This document shows positions 52,478 to 60,054 of a stretch of 64,000 nucleotides of DNA, piece by piece; positions within the stretch are counted from its first letter, which is position 1, and each line of letters opens with the position of its first letter. A program made the translations under genes and the position numbers. This DNA comes from Helicobacteraceae bacterium (GTDB lineage: Bacteria; Campylobacterota; Campylobacteria; Campylobacterales; Sulfurimonadaceae). The stretch spans positions 62,001 through 126,000 of the forward strand of contig CANMJR010000001.1 of NCBI GenBank assembly GCA_947498025.1. The letters run 5' to 3'. The notes below the pieces were generated by a model. It did not search any database. It saw only the letters and a program-made list of their open reading frames with translations, and was not told where the DNA came from.

Positions 52478-52535
52478 CGTCCATTTTCCTCATTTATTTA
52501 GAAACATATTATTATGTTTTAGTTAAAATTCGGGC

Positions 52536-53243
52536 ATGAATGATAAAGTATTTACAAAACCGATAAAAAAACAGTTTGAATTTGATGAGGAGGTTGCAGC
52601 AGTCTTTGATGATATGCTCCAAAGAAGCGTTCCTTTTTATAGAGAGTCTCAGAAAATAACAGAGTTTTTTGCATTAAAGCGGCTGCAAGATGGCAGTGTT
52701 CTTTATGATTTAGGTTGCTCGACTGCTTCGTTGCTTCTAAATATACATAGAAAATTGGAGTGTGAAGCCACCTTGATAGGTCTTGACAACTCAGAAGCCA
52801 TGCTAAAACAAGCCAAAAAAAAGTGTGAAGCTTATGGTGCAAAAATAGAGGTGAAATATGCTGATATTCTGGAGTATGAATATGAAATGGCGGATGTTTT
52901 CATCAGTAACTACACTCTGCAGTTTATTCGCCCGCTTAAGAGAGAGGAGCTCATAAAAAAGATTTCAAACTCTCTGAAAAAAGAGGGACTATTCATCTTC
53001 AGTGAAAAGGTAATAAGCCACCATTCAAAGCTCAACAAAGATTTAATTGAGTGCTATTACGATTTCAAAAAAGAACAAGGGTACTCAGAGTATGAGATTG
53101 TCCAAAAAAGGGAAGCATTGGAGAATGTGCTGGTTCCATACAGCGAAGATGAGAATATTAGAATGGCAAAGAGCTGCGGCTTCTCCCACTGCGAGGTAGT
53201 GTTTCGCTGGGCGAATTTTGCTACTTTTATCGCTATAAAGTAA
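52536..53243 (+). CDS. cmoA: Carboxy-S-adenosyl-L-methionine synthase
   Basis: CmoA makes carboxy-SAM from SAM and prephenate for the CmoB step of uridine-34 modification of tRNA. The 235-residue protein has the class I methyltransferase fold: [66 protein letters not shown] and [14 protein letters not shown], the last containing the CmoA-specific EK motif. cmoB is not adjacent. The end is 2 bp from the convergent lipoprotein gene. Confidence 0.93.
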   Translation: MNDKVFTKPIKKQFEFDEEVAAVFDDMLQRSVPFYRESQKITEFFALKRLQDGSVLYDLGCSTASLLLNIHRKLECEATLIGLDNSEAMLKQAKKKCEAYGAKIEVKYADILEYEYEMADVFISNYTLQFIRPLKREELIKKISNSLKKEGLFIFSEKVISHHSKLNKDLIECYYDFKKEQGYSEYEIVQKREALENVLVPYSEDENIRMAKSCGFSHCEVVFRWANFATFIAIK

Positions 53244-53245
53244 AT

Positions 53246-53572
53246 TTATCTAATATAATCATAAACCGCTCCACCAACATCCTTAGCTGTGTCGATAACT
53301 TTTCCGCCGGCATCCTTGGCAGTATCGACAACTTTTCCGCCGGCATTGGCAGCCGAACTGATACCATTGCCAGTGGCTTTGGCAGCTTGTCTGGTAGCCT
53401 CACCTGCCTCTTCGTATGTAACTATATCACCTTTACCACACTCTTTGTGGTAGTACCCTTGCAAGTCATAGTACTCTTCGCAGTCGCTATAGTATTTGGC
53501 AGACACTCCATGTTTGTTAAAACATGCCGTAAATAGAAAAGTTGTTAAGAGTAATAGTGCTGTTTTTGTCAT
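53246..53572 (-). CDS. Lipoprotein with GGK-V-DTAKDA repeats
   Basis: The ATG at 53572 gives a 108-residue lipoprotein with signal MTKTALLLLTTFLFTAC and Cys at 17; a longer open frame upstream overlaps nth and is not favoured. After a Tyr/Cys-rich stretch (YYSDCEEYYDLQGYYHKEC), the second half is made of 11-residue repeats AG-G-K-V-(V/I)-D-T-A-K-D, which would form an amphipathic helix like LEA-type proteins. The repeats are also visible at DNA level. Function unknown; it is convergent with cmoA. Confidence 0.65.
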   Translation of the reverse strand: MTKTALLLLTTFLFTACFNKHGVSAKYYSDCEEYYDLQGYYHKECGKGDIVTYEEAGEATRQAAKATGNGISSAANAGGKVVDTAKDAGGKVIDTAKDVGGAVYDYIR

Positions 53573-53589
53573 AAAAAGAATTATACCTG

Positions 53590-54231
53590 CTAAACTTTGA
53601 ATGTTTCTTTTGTCTTGCAAAACTGAGTTAAAAAACACTCTTCACACTTTGGATTTTTTGCCTTGCATATATAACGACCAAAAAGAACCATCCCCTGATG
53701 CAGCGCATGTAGGTTGTTTTTAAACTTTTTAACAAGGGTTGCCTCTGTTTTAGTTGCAGTTGTGTCATCGCTCAGACCAAGCCTATGAGAAACTCTAAAA
53801 ACATGCGTGTCAACTGCCATAAGATTTGCACCTGTATATTCTATCATTACAACATGCGCTGTTTTTTGTCCTACACCTGCGAGCGTAATAAGCTCCTTTT
53901 CGTTCATAGGAATTTCACCGCCATACACTTCAACAACTCTTTTTGCCATCTCTATAAGGTTTTTAGCCTTGTTATTAAAAAATGAGCAGCTGTTTATAAC
54001 CTTTTTTACATCTTCTATATCTGCATTAGCAAGAGCATGCGGATTTGGATATTTGCTGAAAAGTGCAGGCGTAATAAGGTTTACTCTTTTATCGGTACAT
54101 TGGGCTGAAAGGGCAACGGCGACCACTAATTCATAGGCATTTTTATAAGCAAGCTCAGTAACCGCATCACTATATCTCTCAATAAAAAGTTGATGGATAA
54201 CTGCAATATCATGTTTTGTTACTTTTTTCAT
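53590..54231 (-). CDS. nth: Endonuclease III
   Basis: Nth is a bifunctional DNA glycosylase/AP-lyase for oxidised pyrimidines. The 213-residue protein has the helix-hairpin-helix LAGVGQKTAHVV with catalytic Lys, the aspartate in AVDTHVFRVSHRLGL, and the iron-sulfur cluster motif C-x6-C-x2-C-x5-C (CKAKNPKCEECFLTQFC). Length matches Campylobacter Nth. Its start faces the parvulin gene with repeat copy F in the intervening divergent promoter region. Confidence 0.95.
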   Translation of the reverse strand: MKKVTKHDIAVIHQLFIERYSDAVTELAYKNAYELVVAVALSAQCTDKRVNLITPALFSKYPNPHALANADIEDVKKVINSCSFFNNKAKNLIEMAKRVVEVYGGEIPMNEKELITLAGVGQKTAHVVMIEYTGANLMAVDTHVFRVSHRLGLSDDTTATKTEATLVKKFKNNLHALHQGMVLFGRYICKAKNPKCEECFLTQFCKTKETFKV

Positions 54232-54251
54232 AATGAAATTCTACTCTTAAA

Positions 54252-54360
54252 AACCTTTGTAATTCTCGAAAAACAAAGTTTTTCGTAGCTTTAGGGGGTT
54301 GTAGGGACTTTAGTCCCTGCTACCAAAACGGACGCGTTCGTTTTTGTGTATAACATTAGT
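54252..54360 (+). repeat. Dispersed palindromic element, copy F (short form, decayed end)
   Basis: The copy has the hairpins CGAAAAAC-AAA-GTTTTTCG and AGGGACT-TT-AGTCCCT intact, but the outer stem is changed (ACCAAAACG / CGTTTTTGT) and the right terminal sequence reads TGTGTATAACATTAG. It is unusual in lying between the 5' ends of two divergent genes, where it could affect both promoters. Confidence 0.8.
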
Positions 54361-54459
54361 AAATAGCTCTAAAAAGTTAAGTTTGTTTAATATCCATTAG
54401 CATAATCTTACTAAACTCTTGAACTTAAAATACGATTACACACAAGGATATTCCATCAC

Positions 54460-55290
54460 ATGAAGACTAGAACAAAGATATTATCGGCAATTTTATTGGC
54501 TGGCTCACTTTTAAATGCTCAGGGGCTTGTAACTGTAAATGGCGTAGAAATTACACAAAAAGATGTAGATACAGAATTGATGAATGCAACACAAGGTAGA
54601 TTTAACCAAGTGCCTGCAGACAAGCAAGCAGAATTTAGAAAGCAGGTATTAGATCAATTAGTAGCAAAAGAATTAGTATTTGCTGATGCAAAAGAGACTG
54701 GAATACTTAAATCAAAAGAGTTTGAAGAAGAGTATGAAAAAGTTAAGGAAAGAATTAAAAAAGAGCTAGCTATTCAGGTTTGGCAGAAAAAAGAGCTTGA
54801 TAAGGTAGTTGTATCTGAAAAAGAGCTCAAAGAGTACTATGACAAAAACAAAGAAGAGTTCAATGAAAAAGAGAGTGTACATGCTCGTCACATTTTGGTA
54901 AAAACAGAAGAGGAAGCAAAAATAGTTATAGCAGAGCTAAAATCTTTAAAAGGTGAAGCTCTAAAAAATAAATTTATAGAGACTGCTACAGCTAAATCTA
55001 CTGGACCGACCGGTGAAAAGGGCGGTGATTTAGGTTATTTTGCTCAAGGTCAAATGGTTCCGGCATTTAATGATAAAGTATTTAGCATGGAAGTAGGAAC
55101 TATAACTGCAGAGCCTGTACAGACACAGTTTGGCTATCATGTTATCTATCTTGAAGATAAAAAACCTGAAACAGCAAGAGCTTTCACAGAAGTTAAATCA
55201 TTCATAGACCAAAGACTTAAAATGGAAAAATTTAAGACAGTTATGAAAACAAAAATGGAAGCACTGCAAAAAAAAGCTACCATTAAATAA
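54460..55290 (+). CDS. Periplasmic parvulin-type peptidylprolyl isomerase (PEB4/Cbf2-like)
   Basis: The 276-residue precursor has a signal peptide (MKTRTKILSAILLAGSLLNA), an N-terminal chaperone region with VNGVEITQKDVDTEL, and the parvulin domain (about 133-228: VHARHILVKTEEEAKIV, GPTGEKGGDLGYFAQGQMVPAFNDKVFSM, QTQFGYHVIYLEDKK), then a C-terminal helix. C. jejuni PEB4 (Cj0596), next to nth, has the same plan and assists outer-membrane protein folding. The start is the ATG at 54460 with AAGGA upstream. Confidence 0.92.
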   Translation: MKTRTKILSAILLAGSLLNAQGLVTVNGVEITQKDVDTELMNATQGRFNQVPADKQAEFRKQVLDQLVAKELVFADAKETGILKSKEFEEEYEKVKERIKKELAIQVWQKKELDKVVVSEKELKEYYDKNKEEFNEKESVHARHILVKTEEEAKIVIAELKSLKGEALKNKFIETATAKSTGPTGEKGGDLGYFAQGQMVPAFNDKVFSMEVGTITAEPVQTQFGYHVIYLEDKKPETARAFTEVKSFIDQRLKMEKFKTVMKTKMEALQKKATIK

Positions 55291-55298
55291 TAAATTTT

Positions 55299-56174
55299 AT
55301 GCAAAAATCTCCGATATCTAAGATTGCCTTAGATGGAAGGGATTTTTATGTTAAAAGAGATGATTTAATAGACCCTTTTTTAGCAGGAAATAAATACCGC
55401 AAACTCTACATACTTTTAAAAACACCCAAAGAAAAATATAACAAAATCATCTCCTACGGCGGAACTCAATCGAACGCGATGCTTGCAATTGCAGCCATGT
55501 GCAAAGAAAAAGAGTGGGAATTTACTTACTATACAAAGCCACTGAGCACTCTTCAAAAAGAGCAAAACGAGGGAAACTTTTTTCATGCAATCTCTTTAGG
55601 AATGCGGCACGTGGAAATAGAAGAAGCGTATTATAAAGAGTATATTGCATCTCTTAGAATTCATTTAGATGAAAAAACTTACATTATAGATCAAGGTGGA
55701 GCAGACGCAAGTGCAAAAGAGGGATTAGAAGTTTTAGCACGAGAGATTAGAGAAGCAAATTTAAATCTGAAAGCTTTGGCAACTCCATCAGGCACCGGGA
55801 CAACAGCACTTTTTTTAGCTTTGGCACTTCCAGAGTATAAAATATACACAACTCCTTGTGTCGGGGATTCAGTTTACTTAAAAGAGCAGATGAATGCACT
55901 CTATGCGATACCAAAAAACTTAATTATTTTAGAGCCAGCTAAAAAGTATCACTTTGCAAAGCTCTATCCAGAATTTTTAGAGATATACAAAAAAATATTA
56001 AGCTCTGGGGTTGAATTTGATTTACTTTATGCACCTAACTTGTGGAAGGTTTTGCTAGAACAGACAAGCGAAGAAATTTTGTATATTCACAGCGGAGGCG
56101 TGAGTGGAAATGCTAGTATGTTAAAGCGATATAAAAAGAAGGTTGAGTCACAAAAAACAGTTAAGACTAAATAA
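55299..56174 (+). CDS. PLP-dependent ACC deaminase / D-cysteine desulfhydrase family protein
   Basis: The 291-residue fold-type II PLP enzyme has the PLP lysine in LAGNKYRKLY (about residue 31), KRDDLIDPF, GGTQSNAMLAIAA, DQGGADASAKEGLEVLAREI and TPSGTGTTALFLALALP, plus a C-terminal SGGVSGN. These match the ACC deaminase/D-cysteine desulfhydrase family. True ACC deaminase requires further residues, so D-cysteine or another amino acid is as likely. It begins 8 bp after the parvulin gene, probably the same transcript. Confidence 0.85.
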   Translation: MQKSPISKIALDGRDFYVKRDDLIDPFLAGNKYRKLYILLKTPKEKYNKIISYGGTQSNAMLAIAAMCKEKEWEFTYYTKPLSTLQKEQNEGNFFHAISLGMRHVEIEEAYYKEYIASLRIHLDEKTYIIDQGGADASAKEGLEVLAREIREANLNLKALATPSGTGTTALFLALALPEYKIYTTPCVGDSVYLKEQMNALYAIPKNLIILEPAKKYHFAKLYPEFLEIYKKILSSGVEFDLLYAPNLWKVLLEQTSEEILYIHSGGVSGNASMLKRYKKKVESQKTVKTK

Positions 56175-56175
56175 A

Positions 56176-56196
56176 CTTGACACAGTCACACTCAAA
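56176..56196 (+). promoter_or_regulatory. HAIR-like operator at the clpB promoter
   Basis: CTTGACA-N7-ACTCAAA matches the HspR-binding HAIR consensus (CTTGAGT-N7-ACTCAAG) in 11 of 14 arm positions with correct spacing. It overlaps the -35 box and spacer of the clpB promoter, where a bound repressor would block RNA polymerase. HspR regulates heat-shock genes in Campylobacter and Helicobacter; no hspR is in this window. Confidence 0.6.
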
Positions 56197-56206
56197 GTGA
56201 TATAAT
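56177..56206 (+). promoter_or_regulatory. Consensus housekeeping promoter for clpB
   Basis: TTGACA (56177-56182) and TATAAT (56201-56206) are both perfect and separated by 18 bp. The -10 is 29 bp before the clpB ATG, with AAAGGATAATTT as ribosome site. Such a full-consensus promoter is rare in this AT-rich sequence and overlaps the HAIR-like operator. Confidence 0.75.
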
Positions 56207-56234
56207 TATTTTATATTAATTTAAAGGATAATTT

Positions 56235-58811
56235 ATGAGTAATATTTTTGAAAAACTAACACACAATATGACGGAGGCAATTGAGTCATCGGTCTCTTTG
56301 GCTCTTCATAACCAAAATCAAGAGGTTGACTCGCTCCATTTTTTATGGGCACTTTTAGTAAATTCTAACTCCTTACTAAATCAGATGTTTAACAAAATGA
56401 ACATTGATAAAGCTGCAATTGAACTGGATGTAAAGAGTTTGGCACAGAAACTGCCGAAATCTTCGAGTGTCTCAAAAGAAAATATTAAACTATCTAAGAG
56501 CTATGTTGCAACACTTGAAAATGGCACCGGTGTCATGACAAAAAATGGGGACACCTATTTAGCCGTTGATACATATCTTTTGGCAAATTTAAAGAAGGAG
56601 CCGTTCTCGTCCATATTATCAAAATATATAAATTTAATGGATTTAGAAAAAAATATCCAGGCCTCAAGAGGCGGAGCTAAAATAGAGTCTCAAAGCTCAG
56701 ATGAGACTCTTGAAAGTTTGGAAAAGTACGGTATCGATTTGACAAGAGAGGCGGCTAGCGGAAAACTCTCGCCTGTCATTGGACGGGATGAAGAGATTAG
56801 CCGTATGATGCAGATACTAATCCGCAAAACTAAAAATAATCCTATTCTCTTGGGTGAACCGGGAGTTGGCAAAACAGCCTTGGTTGAGGGACTAGCCCAG
56901 AAGATTTATAACGGAGATGTTCCGACTTCGTTAAAAAATAAAAGAGTCGTCGCACTTGACATGAGCGCATTGATTGCCGGTGCAAAATACAGAGGAGAGT
57001 TTGAAGATAGACTCAAAGCTGTTATAGATGAGGTTAAGAAGAGCGGAAATATCATTTTATTTATAGATGAGATTCATACGATTGTCGGAGCGGGTGCGAG
57101 TGAAGGAAGCATGGATGCAGCTAACATTTTAAAGCCGGCATTAGCCCGTGGAGAGTTGCACACTATCGGAGCAACAACACTCAAAGAGTATAGAAAATAT
57201 TTTGAAAAGGATGCGGCACTTCAGAGAAGATTTTTACCTATTAACCTAAGTGAACCGACGGTGAATCAATCACTGCAGATTTTAAGAGGCATAAAAGGGC
57301 GACTTGAGACACATCATAATGTAACTATTACCGATAGTGCTTTGGTCGCTGCTGCTAGGCTCTCTGATAGATACATTGCAGATAGATTTTTGCCGGACAA
57401 GGCAATTGACCTTATTGACGAGGCGGCAGCTGAGCTTAAAATGCAGATAGAATCTGAGCCAAACGCTCTGAGCGCTGCAAAAAGAAAACGCTCAGAATTG
57501 CATGTAGAAACAGAAGCTCTAAAGATGGAGAAAACACCTGCTAATGAGAAGAGAATAGAAGAGATTAAAAAAGAGTTGGCAGATGTTGATGAAAAGGTTC
57601 GCTCACTTGAGGCTCAATTTGCAACTGAAAAAGAGGTATTTGAAAAAATCTCATCTATAAAAATGGATATTGAAGCTAAAAAAAGAGAGGCTCAAAGTGC
57701 AAAAAATAGTTCAGAATATAACCGTGCTGCAGAGATAGAATATGGTGAAATACCGGCACTTTTGGCGGAAGAGAAAAGAGTAAATGAGAATTGGGAAAAA
57801 CTCCAAGAGGCTGGGACTCTTCTTAAAAATAGTGTTGATGAAGAGGCGATAGCTTCTATAGTTTCAAGATGGACCCGAATCCCTGTAAACAAAATGCTTC
57901 AAGGCGATAAAGATAAAATCTTAAACATTGAAGATGAATTAAATAAAGAAGTGGTTGGTCAAACGAAGGCTACGCATGCCGTAGCCCGCGCAATAAAAAG
58001 AAATAAAGCAGGTCTCTCAGACACTACTTCACCTATTGGCAGCTTTCTATTTTTGGGTCCAACCGGTGTAGGTAAAACGCAAACAGCCAAAACTTTGGCA
58101 AAGTTTCTCTTTGACAGTCCAGAAGCACTTATAAGAATAGATATGAGTGAGTACATGGAAAAACACTCCGTTTCCCGCTTGGTGGGAGCAGCTCCGGGGT
58201 ATGTGGGGTACGAAGAGGGCGGACAACTCACAGAAGCGGTGAGAAGAAAGCCATACAGTGTCATACTTTTTGATGAGGTAGAAAAGGCGCATCCCGATGT
58301 TTTTAACATGTTACTTCAGGTTTTAGATGACGGAAGATTAACCGATAATAAAGGTGTGACGGTTGATTTTACAAACACGATTATAATTTTAACCTCAAAT
58401 ATTGCAAGTGATAAAATAATCAATAATAAAAATTCTGATGAACTTCAGGCAATGGTTATGGGTGAATTAAAACAAGCTTTTAAGCCGGAATTTTTAAACC
58501 GTCTGGATGATATAGTCATTTTTAATGCACTTGGACAAGAACAAATTATGGGAATTGTTGATATTTTCTTTGCAGATATATCTAAAAAAGTAGAGCAGAG
58601 AGACATAGAACTCACCCTGACTTCACAGGCAAAGGCATATATTGCAGAAGCCGGTTTTGACCCTGTATATGGTGCTAGACCGCTAAAAAGAGCTCTTTAT
58701 GAAATAGTTGAAGACCGTCTAGCAGATTTAATCTTAGAAGGCAAAGTGGAGGAGGGCTCAAAAGTTACTTTTGATGCTCAAAACGGTGAGATAAAAGTAA
58801 CGGTATCGTAA
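56235..58811 (+). CDS. clpB: Protein disaggregase ClpB
   Basis: ClpB hexamers with DnaK reactivate heat-aggregated proteins. The 858 residues show the N-terminal domain, the first AAA+ module with [10 protein letters not shown] (about 205-215) and [12 protein letters not shown], and the long coiled-coil middle domain (about 400-525) with the expected K/E heptads. The second AAA+ module has [12 protein letters not shown] (about 605-615) and [12 protein letters not shown], followed by a C-terminal oligomerisation domain. Length is standard. It is a single gene behind a consensus promoter with a HAIR-like operator. Confidence 0.98.
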   Translation: MSNIFEKLTHNMTEAIESSVSLALHNQNQEVDSLHFLWALLVNSNSLLNQMFNKMNIDKAAIELDVKSLAQKLPKSSSVSKENIKLSKSYVATLENGTGVMTKNGDTYLAVDTYLLANLKKEPFSSILSKYINLMDLEKNIQASRGGAKIESQSSDETLESLEKYGIDLTREAASGKLSPVIGRDEEISRMMQILIRKTKNNPILLGEPGVGKTALVEGLAQKIYNGDVPTSLKNKRVVALDMSALIAGAKYRGEFEDRLKAVIDEVKKSGNIILFIDEIHTIVGAGASEGSMDAANILKPALARGELHTIGATTLKEYRKYFEKDAALQRRFLPINLSEPTVNQSLQILRGIKGRLETHHNVTITDSALVAAARLSDRYIADRFLPDKAIDLIDEAAAELKMQIESEPNALSAAKRKRSELHVETEALKMEKTPANEKRIEEIKKELADVDEKVRSLEAQFATEKEVFEKISSIKMDIEAKKREAQSAKNSSEYNRAAEIEYGEIPALLAEEKRVNENWEKLQEAGTLLKNSVDEEAIASIVSRWTRIPVNKMLQGDKDKILNIEDELNKEVVGQTKATHAVARAIKRNKAGLSDTTSPIGSFLFLGPTGVGKTQTAKTLAKFLFDSPEALIRIDMSEYMEKHSVSRLVGAAPGYVGYEEGGQLTEAVRRKPYSVILFDEVEKAHPDVFNMLLQVLDDGRLTDNKGVTVDFTNTIIILTSNIASDKIINNKNSDELQAMVMGELKQAFKPEFLNRLDDIVIFNALGQEQIMGIVDIFFADISKKVEQRDIELTLTSQAKAYIAEAGFDPVYGARPLKRALYEIVEDRLADLILEGKVEEGSKVTFDAQNGEIKVTVS

Positions 58812-58836
58812 ATAAAAGAGAGGTTATAATTTCGCT

Positions 58837-59190
58837 ATGAAATATTTAGCCTCCCTGATACTCTTTAGTAATTTACTGCTTGCATGTACGGGTGACTGTT
58901 TAACATGTCACCCGAAGTTAGTCCCTACTATAAAAGAGGACGTAAGACACAAGTCCATGCTCACATGTATAAAATGTCACTCACCAAATCCAAATAAAAC
59001 CGCTGATTGCGGGGCAGATTGCTTCGCATGCCACTCAATGAAAAAGATTAATTCTGCAAATGTGAAAGAGCATGATGTTATTCAAAGCTGTAGAGATTGT
59101 CATGTTGGAGCAAAAGAGAAGATATTTGATACTTCAAATTCATTTAATCAGTCACTAAATGAGTCTTTAAAAGAGTTCTTAGTTCAATAG
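58837..59190 (+). CDS. Small tetraheme c-type cytochrome, probable lipoprotein
   Basis: The 117-residue protein has four CxxCH heme sites (CLTCH, CIKCH, CFACH, CRDCH) spread over residues 21-94, with extra His that could be distal ligands. The signal ends in NLLLAC, which could be a lipobox, so it is either a lipoprotein or a cleaved periplasmic cytochrome. It resembles small electron carriers of the tetraheme type; the redox partner is not adjacent. It starts 26 bp after clpB, and its function in respiration is inferred from the heme sites. Confidence 0.8.
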   Translation: MKYLASLILFSNLLLACTGDCLTCHPKLVPTIKEDVRHKSMLTCIKCHSPNPNKTADCGADCFACHSMKKINSANVKEHDVIQSCRDCHVGAKEKIFDTSNSFNQSLNESLKEFLVQ

Positions 59191-59265
59191 TTGTTGTAAC
59201 CTTAACCGCGCTTTAAGTAATTTTTTTATACAATTGCGCTCTTAAAATTATATAAGGATATGTCA

Positions 59266-59400
59266 ATGAAAAGAACATACCAACCCCATAATACGCCTAG
59301 AAAAAGAAGCCATGGTTTTAGAGCTCGTATGGCTACTAAAAATGGTCGTAGAGTAATCAATAGACGTCGCGCAAAAGGTCGTAAAAGATTGACAGTTTAG
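59266..59400 (+). CDS. rpmH: 50S ribosomal protein L34
   Basis: The 44-residue product, [20 protein letters not shown]..., is a perfect L34 with the [12 protein letters not shown] core and a basic end. An AAGGAT ribosome site precedes the ATG. It heads the rpmH-rnpA-yidD-yidC-jag-mnmE cluster, which lies near oriC in many bacteria. The rnpA frame begins inside its last codons. Confidence 0.97.
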   Translation: MKRTYQPHNTPRKRSHGFRARMATKNGRRVINRRRAKGRKRLTV

Positions 59401-59729
59401 GCGGTTTTAATACGCTGAAACAGCATCGTGAGTTTCAGTATATTTATAACAAAGGAAAAAGTCAGCATTCAAACAGTGTTGTACTCTTCTTTCTTCCTCA
59501 AAAAGGAATTCACAAGGTAGGATTTACCGCAACCAAAAAAATTGGTAATGCAGTAAAGAGAAATAGAGCTAAGAGAAGATTAAGAGCTCTGTTTTGTGAA
59601 TATTCTAAAACACTTAAAGACGGCACATATATATTTGTTGCAAAGCAAGTAACCCCAGAAATCCCATTTGAAAATTTAAACAGTGATTTTAAAAAAATCC
59701 TCAGTCGTGCGGACACAATTTTGCTATGA
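59388..59729 (+). CDS. rnpA: Ribonuclease P protein component, noncanonical start
   Basis: RnpA binds the RNase P RNA and helps tRNA 5' maturation. The frame contains the RNR motif [20 protein letters not shown] and the typical [17 protein letters not shown] start. No ATG, GTG or TTG exists between the in-frame stop at 59382-59384 and the end of the gene. The N-terminus expected from family length places the start at ATT (59388), overlapping rpmH by 13 bp; a CTG at 59415 is the alternative. The last 4 bases overlap yidD (ATGA). Confidence 0.85.
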   Translation: MDSLGGFNTLKQHREFQYIYNKGKSQHSNSVVLFFLPQKGIHKVGFTATKKIGNAVKRNRAKRRLRALFCEYSKTLKDGTYIFVAKQVTPEIPFENLNSDFKKILSRADTILL

Positions 59730-60052
59730 TTAAAATTTTCTTACTTAAACTTTTATGGCTTTATCAGAAGTTTTTTACCCTTGTTGGCTTTGGAAGTTGT
59801 AGATATTACCCATCATGTAGCGAATTTGCACGACTTAACTTCGAAAATAACTCCATTTCAAGTGCTTTTTACAACTCTTTTACTAGAATACTCCGTTGCA
59901 ATCAATTATTCGATGGTGGAATAGAGTATCCTTTGCTCAATAAACTATCTTGTAAGCCCGCAAAACTAGGGGTTGGTTCTATAAAATATTGGCTGGTTCC
60001 AAATAAAAAAAACCGTTTTTATATCATAAAAAATTTTTCCTATAAAGGGTAG
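59726..60052 (+). CDS. yidD: Membrane protein insertion efficiency factor
   Basis: YidD is a small protein assisting YidC-dependent insertion. The 108-residue product has the family start [17 protein letters not shown] and the three-cysteine signature CRYYPSCSEFA...RCNQLFDGGIEYP (usually PSCS.YA and C.P...GG.DPVP). The tail beyond is longer than in E. coli and basic. It overlaps rnpA by 4 bp and yidC follows after 2 bp. Confidence 0.93.
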   Translation: MIKIFLLKLLWLYQKFFTLVGFGSCRYYPSCSEFARLNFENNSISSAFYNSFTRILRCNQLFDGGIEYPLLNKLSCKPAKLGVGSIKYWLVPNKKNRFYIIKNFSYKG

Positions 60053-60054
60053 TC

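Noticed and set aside
11232-54360. The dispersed repeats as CRISPR repeats
   Set aside because: Copies are 9 to 50 kb apart apart from one pair, not in a regularly spaced array, and there are no cas genes.
11232-54360. The dispersed repeats as ordinary terminators
   Set aside because: The conserved sequence extends over 100 bp with terminal inverted repeats, and copy F lies at the 5' ends of two genes; termination may be a side effect only.
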